7,928 bases of DNA from an uncultured Pseudomonadota bacterium (GTDB taxonomy: Bacteria > SAR324 > NAC60-12), in the NCBI GenBank assembly GCA_913052275.1, contig CAJXDX010000075.1, positions 1 to 7,928 of the forward strand, given 5' to 3'. The position numbers and the translations under genes were made by a program. This document shows, in pieces, positions 5,978-7,928 of the stretch (position 1 is its first letter; the number at the start of each line of letters is the position of its first letter). The notes below the pieces were generated by a model that was not told the DNA's origin, did not search any database, and saw only the letters and a list, made by a program, of their open reading frames with translations.

Positions 5978-6709
5978 TTGAGATTAATTATTTCAGTATT
6001 TATTGTGTTGCTCTGGATTTCAGGGTGCGCTTTATTTACTGATACCAAACATACTGTCTCCCCCACCTCAAAATTACCGCCCCCTGGTAAATTTAGCGGA
6101 TATTACGATGTTTCCGGAAGGATACTGTTTAAGCATCCGGATGGGAAACACAATGGAGAACTGTTGATGCAGATTTCCAGCAATTCAGAAATGAAGCTGA
6201 GGATATTTGCTCCAATTGTCGGTTCATTAATTTATGAATTAAGAGCTGGTCCTGAAAAGTTTTTGGTACTTAATTATCAGGACAAAAATTTTGTATTGGA
6301 AGAAAACAGCTGGGAGGTCCGTCAAACCTGGCTGGGAATGGATTTGTCATTGGCTGAACTTAGATGGTTAATTATTGGACGTCTTCCTGAAAAAACACAT
6401 TCATGGAAAAGAAAAAAACTTCCAACAGGAGAATGGCAACTTACTCAAAACACTACTGAAATACGAATACGCTACAATTCTGATGGTTACATTGAATCAA
6501 TGAACAAATCCCGTGAAGGATTACTGGAGTACAAAGCCAAAATACCTCAATATCAAAAGGAAAAAGAAAGTTTATTCCCTAAAAAAATTCAGATAGAAGA
6601 TTACACGGGAAACAATCTATGGATGATGTATATCAAGGAATTGCATGCTGTATCAGGCAGCATGAAGACACTTGATTTTGATCCTCCGACTGATCTGGAA
6701 CCACTTTAA
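5978..6709 (+). CDS. LolB-like outer-membrane lipoprotein (predicted)
   Basis: This 243-residue protein has a lipoprotein signal peptide: a short n-region (M-R), hydrophobic core (residues 3-14) and lipobox I-S-G-C with lipidated Cys17. Ala at +2 does not suggest inner-membrane retention, so outer-membrane sorting is likely. After a Pro/Ser/Thr-rich linker (about 21-38), residues 45-180 resemble the LolB-type open beta-barrel: G-R-I-L-F-K-H near 47-53, L-R-I-F-A-P-I-V-G-S-L-I-Y near 74-86, and W-L-G-M-D-L-S-L-A-E-L-R-W-L-I-I-G-R-L-P at 118-137. The last corresponds to the LolB stretch around L-G-W-D-L-P-V-x-x-L-x-x-W-x-x-G. LolB receives lipoproteins from LolA and inserts them in the outer membrane. 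The start is TTG: an in-frame TAA (5960-5962, the microprotein stop) lies upstream, and TTG is the only start codon that keeps the whole signal peptide. No Shine-Dalgarno precedes it, so coupling to the microprotein is plausible. Lipoprotein is secure; LolB is a remote-similarity call. Confidence 0.8.
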   Translation: MRLIISVFIVLLWISGCALFTDTKHTVSPTSKLPPPGKFSGYYDVSGRILFKHPDGKHNGELLMQISSNSEMKLRIFAPIVGSLIYELRAGPEKFLVLNYQDKNFVLEENSWEVRQTWLGMDLSLAELRWLIIGRLPEKTHSWKRKKLPTGEWQLTQNTTEIRIRYNSDGYIESMNKSREGLLEYKAKIPQYQKEKESLFPKKIQIEDYTGNNLWMMYIKELHAVSGSMKTLDFDPPTDLEPL

Positions 6710-6957
6710 TAATTTTTTGTATTATCTCGGTTTTAAATCAAAATTAAAACTCTCAGTGAAGAGGGCTTTCATACAATCACACAAAAATTATATACACGAA
6801 TATTTGCTGGAATTTCAGCTGGTTGGATTTATTCTTGGTTTCATTCCCACTGAATCTGTGAACAAAAAATTGCTGGTTTTTTAGCAGGTAAAAAAGTACA
6901 ATGCCCTCTGTTTTTCTGACAGTACCTTCAAGCTGAATCTTTAAAGAAAGGATGAAT
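6710..6957. other. Intergenic gap without a recognisable gene
   Basis: This is 248 bp of AT-rich sequence between the lipoprotein (ending TAA-TAA) and proC. Open frames crossing it begin inside neighbouring genes in other frames and read as low-complexity hydrophobic or basic peptides. Only weak symmetry is visible: TGCT-N8-AGCA at 6871-6886, and AGAGGGC (6760-6766) complementary to GCCCTCT (6903-6909). No convincing promoter, terminator or RNA gene was found, although the proC promoter must lie here if proC is not read from the lipoprotein transcript. Confidence 0.5.
6946..6952 (+). promoter_or_regulatory. proC: Shine-Dalgarno that fixes the proC start at 6958
   Basis: GAAAGGA (6946-6952) lies 5 nt before the ATG at 6958. 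The alternative ATG at 6952 begins on the last base of this motif and so could not use it. The shorter start gives M-R-L-A-I-I-G-G-G, the usual family N-terminus. Confidence 0.7.
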
Positions 6958-7758
6958 ATGCGTTTAGCAATAATTGGTGGAGGGAATATGGGAGGCGCCA
7001 TTCTCCTTGCTTTATTAAAATCAGCAGCTGTTCCTCCTGAAGATATTTTGCTGATTGAATCAGATGGAGAGAAACGTCAAAAACTTGGCAATGCTACTGG
7101 TTGTAATACTCAAGCTGAGATTGACGAAGCTGTACGAAGCTACGATTTGGTTTTGTTAGCGGTAAAGCCTCAAAGTTCAAGTGCAGTGATGGAACTGCTT
7201 GCCCAGTGGCTTCTGCCTGAGCATGTTGTGGTTTCTGTAATGGCCGGAATATCCCTGCAGACGATGCGCAGGGCGCTTGGACAAACCAAGTTGGTACGAG
7301 TAATGCCTAATATTCCTACTTTAATTGCAGAGGGAATGAGTGTTTTTTTTGCGTCGGATGAGGTTGGAAATGAAGGACGTGAGTGGGTTAAAATTCTTTT
7401 TAATTCCTGTGGTTCGTGTTTGGAGGCAAAAAATGAGGATGCTATTGATGCAGCAACCGCAATTTCAGGAAGTGGTCCAGGATATTTGTTTTACTTTGCC
7501 GAGCAGATGGTGTCATCTGCAAACGCATTAGGTTTTAACGAAGAAGAAGCTCAAGCTCTTGTACAAAAAACTTTCCGTGGTGCCACATTGCTGTGGGAGT
7601 CACAGCAGGTAGCTCCGGAAACATTGAGGCAGCAGGTTTCTTCTCCGGGAGGTACAACTTTAGCTGCACTCAATCATTTTCAGTCAAAGAATGTTGGAGA
7701 GTCGATTCAAGAGGGCATGCGTCAGGCTTATCGACGTGCAAAGGAGCTTTCATCATAA
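6958..7758 (+). CDS. proC: Pyrroline-5-carboxylate reductase
   Basis: ProC reduces 1-pyrroline-5-carboxylate to L-proline with NAD(P)H, the last step of proline biosynthesis. The 266-residue protein has an N-terminal Rossmann domain with G-G-G-N-M-G (7-12), the L-A-V-K-P-Q strand-turn (67-72), and R-V-M-P-N-I-P (114-120), where most homologues read R-V-M-P-N-T-P. The C-terminal helical dimerisation domain starts at the S-G-S-G-P-G-Y block (170-176, usually S-G-S-G-P-A-Y) and carries the family signature V-S-S-P-G-G-T-T-L-A-A-L (227-238). Length is typical. The second of two ATGs is chosen from Shine-Dalgarno spacing; starting at 6952 would add only M-N. It is a single gene 248 bp after the lipoprotein and probably has its own promoter, which I could not place. 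Confidence 0.96.
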   Translation: MRLAIIGGGNMGGAILLALLKSAAVPPEDILLIESDGEKRQKLGNATGCNTQAEIDEAVRSYDLVLLAVKPQSSSAVMELLAQWLLPEHVVVSVMAGISLQTMRRALGQTKLVRVMPNIPTLIAEGMSVFFASDEVGNEGREWVKILFNSCGSCLEAKNEDAIDAATAISGSGPGYLFYFAEQMVSSANALGFNEEEAQALVQKTFRGATLLWESQQVAPETLRQQVSSPGGTTLAALNHFQSKNVGESIQEGMRQAYRRAKELSS

Positions 7759-7811
7759 TTTAAACACTACTTACATTTTGATTAAAAGCCTGATTTAACT
7801 AAGATATGTTT

Positions 7812-7829
7812 GTGTCGGGCACACTTTTT
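7812..7829 (+). terminator. Weak terminator candidate after proC
   Basis: GTGT (7812-7815) and ACAC (7821-7824) form a 4-bp stem around CGGGC, followed at once by five T. The stem is short for a Rho-independent terminator, but the place, 53 bp after the proC stop, is right and it is the only hairpin-plus-T-run in the gap. Confidence 0.3.
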
Positions 7830-7902
7830 AAACAGTTAAGCAAAAATAAATCATAAGAAATTTTAAAAACTCAGTAATCAATTCACCAGAAAAAGATTGT
7901 AT

Positions 7903-7928
7903 ATGGCCTGTCTGATAATTGTTGGAAC
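7903..7928 (+). CDS. Start of a gene cut by the window edge, possibly adenylosuccinate synthetase
   Basis: An ATG at 7903 opens a frame reading M-A-C-L-I-I-V-G followed by AC, the first two bases of what may be a Thr codon. Adenylosuccinate synthetases (PurA) commonly start M-A-x-V-V-V-V-G-T before Q-W-G-D-E-G-K-G-K, so this fits a purA start. Eight residues cannot prove it: any protein opening with a hydrophobic beta strand and glycine would look similar. The upstream purine run (AGAAAAAGA, 7889-7897) is a weak ribosome-binding site. The preceding 144 bp after proC contain no other gene. Confidence 0.35.

Noticed and set aside
5833..6066. 77-codon minus-strand frame covering the microprotein and the lipoprotein signal peptide
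   Set aside because: It opposes two better-supported frames with a Shine-Dalgarno or a lipobox and has no recognisable motif.
6672..6884. 70-codon plus-strand frame crossing from the lipoprotein into the gap before proC
   Set aside because: It starts inside the lipoprotein in another frame without a ribosome-binding site and encodes a low-complexity peptide from AT-rich DNA.
6864..6886. A-run/T-run hairpin as a terminator
   Set aside because: The AAAAAA/TTTTTT stem has no G-C pairs, and the TGCT/AGCA pairing inside the same stretch has only four pairs and no following T-run on the plus strand.
6916..6945. CTGACA ... TTTAAA as a proC promoter
   Set aside because: The spacing is 18 bp with a poor -10, and transcription would start at or after the proC Shine-Dalgarno.
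6777..7001. 74-codon minus-strand frame before proC
   Set aside because: It starts inside proC opposite the dinucleotide-binding motif, and its proline- and isoleucine-rich start is the complement of glycine codons.
1..7928. Mobile elements, CRISPR arrays, toxin-antitoxin or defence genes
   Set aside because: No transposase, integrase, repeat-spacer array or terminal repeats were seen; all large frames are core metabolic or cellular genes.

Overview
The window is an AT-rich stretch of bacterial chromosome carrying mostly core metabolic genes. I see no mobile element, CRISPR array, tRNA, rRNA or phage gene. The organism looks Gram-negative and flagellated: it has a flagellar switch protein (FliM), a hexameric-type (type II) citrate synthase and a LolB-like lipoprotein with a lipobox. 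The protein types would suit a delta-proteobacterium-like or related lineage, possibly marine. That placement is an impression from family resemblance, not a tested result.

Layout. At the left edge (1-149, minus) is the N-terminus of a PntA / alanine dehydrogenase family protein. A 183-bp divergent gap holding two dyad-symmetric sites separates it from a plus-strand RNB-domain exoribonuclease (333-2375). The ribonuclease converges on fliM with only 4 bp between the stop codons. Three minus-strand genes follow one another: argF (5759-4842), gltA (4800-3508) and fliM (3384-2380). The 41-bp and 123-bp gaps would allow an argF-gltA-fliM transcript, with a small stem-loop in the gltA-fliM gap. A 101-bp divergent region (5760-5860) with nested inverted repeats separates argF from a plus-strand pair: an unannotated 33-codon single-span membrane microprotein (5861-5962) and a TTG-initiated LolB-like lipoprotein (5978-6709). 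After a 248-bp gap without a gene come proC (6958-7758) and, at the right edge, a start codon at 7903 whose few residues resemble the beginning of adenylosuccinate synthetase.

How the genes relate. argF (ornithine to citrulline) and proC (pyrroline-5-carboxylate to proline) both lie on routes leading from glutamate, and citrate synthase feeds 2-oxoglutarate and glutamate supply. The PntA-like protein would balance NADH and NADPH, and proC uses NAD(P)H. The ribonuclease, FliM and the lipoprotein have no evident tie to these pathways.

I find no convincing new multi-gene system. The items most worth a second look are the 33-aa membrane protein and its in-frame TTG-start lipoprotein neighbour, the 14-bp perfect palindrome inside a candidate promoter spacer, the nested inverted repeats between argF and the microprotein, and a fliM gene outside any flagellar cluster.
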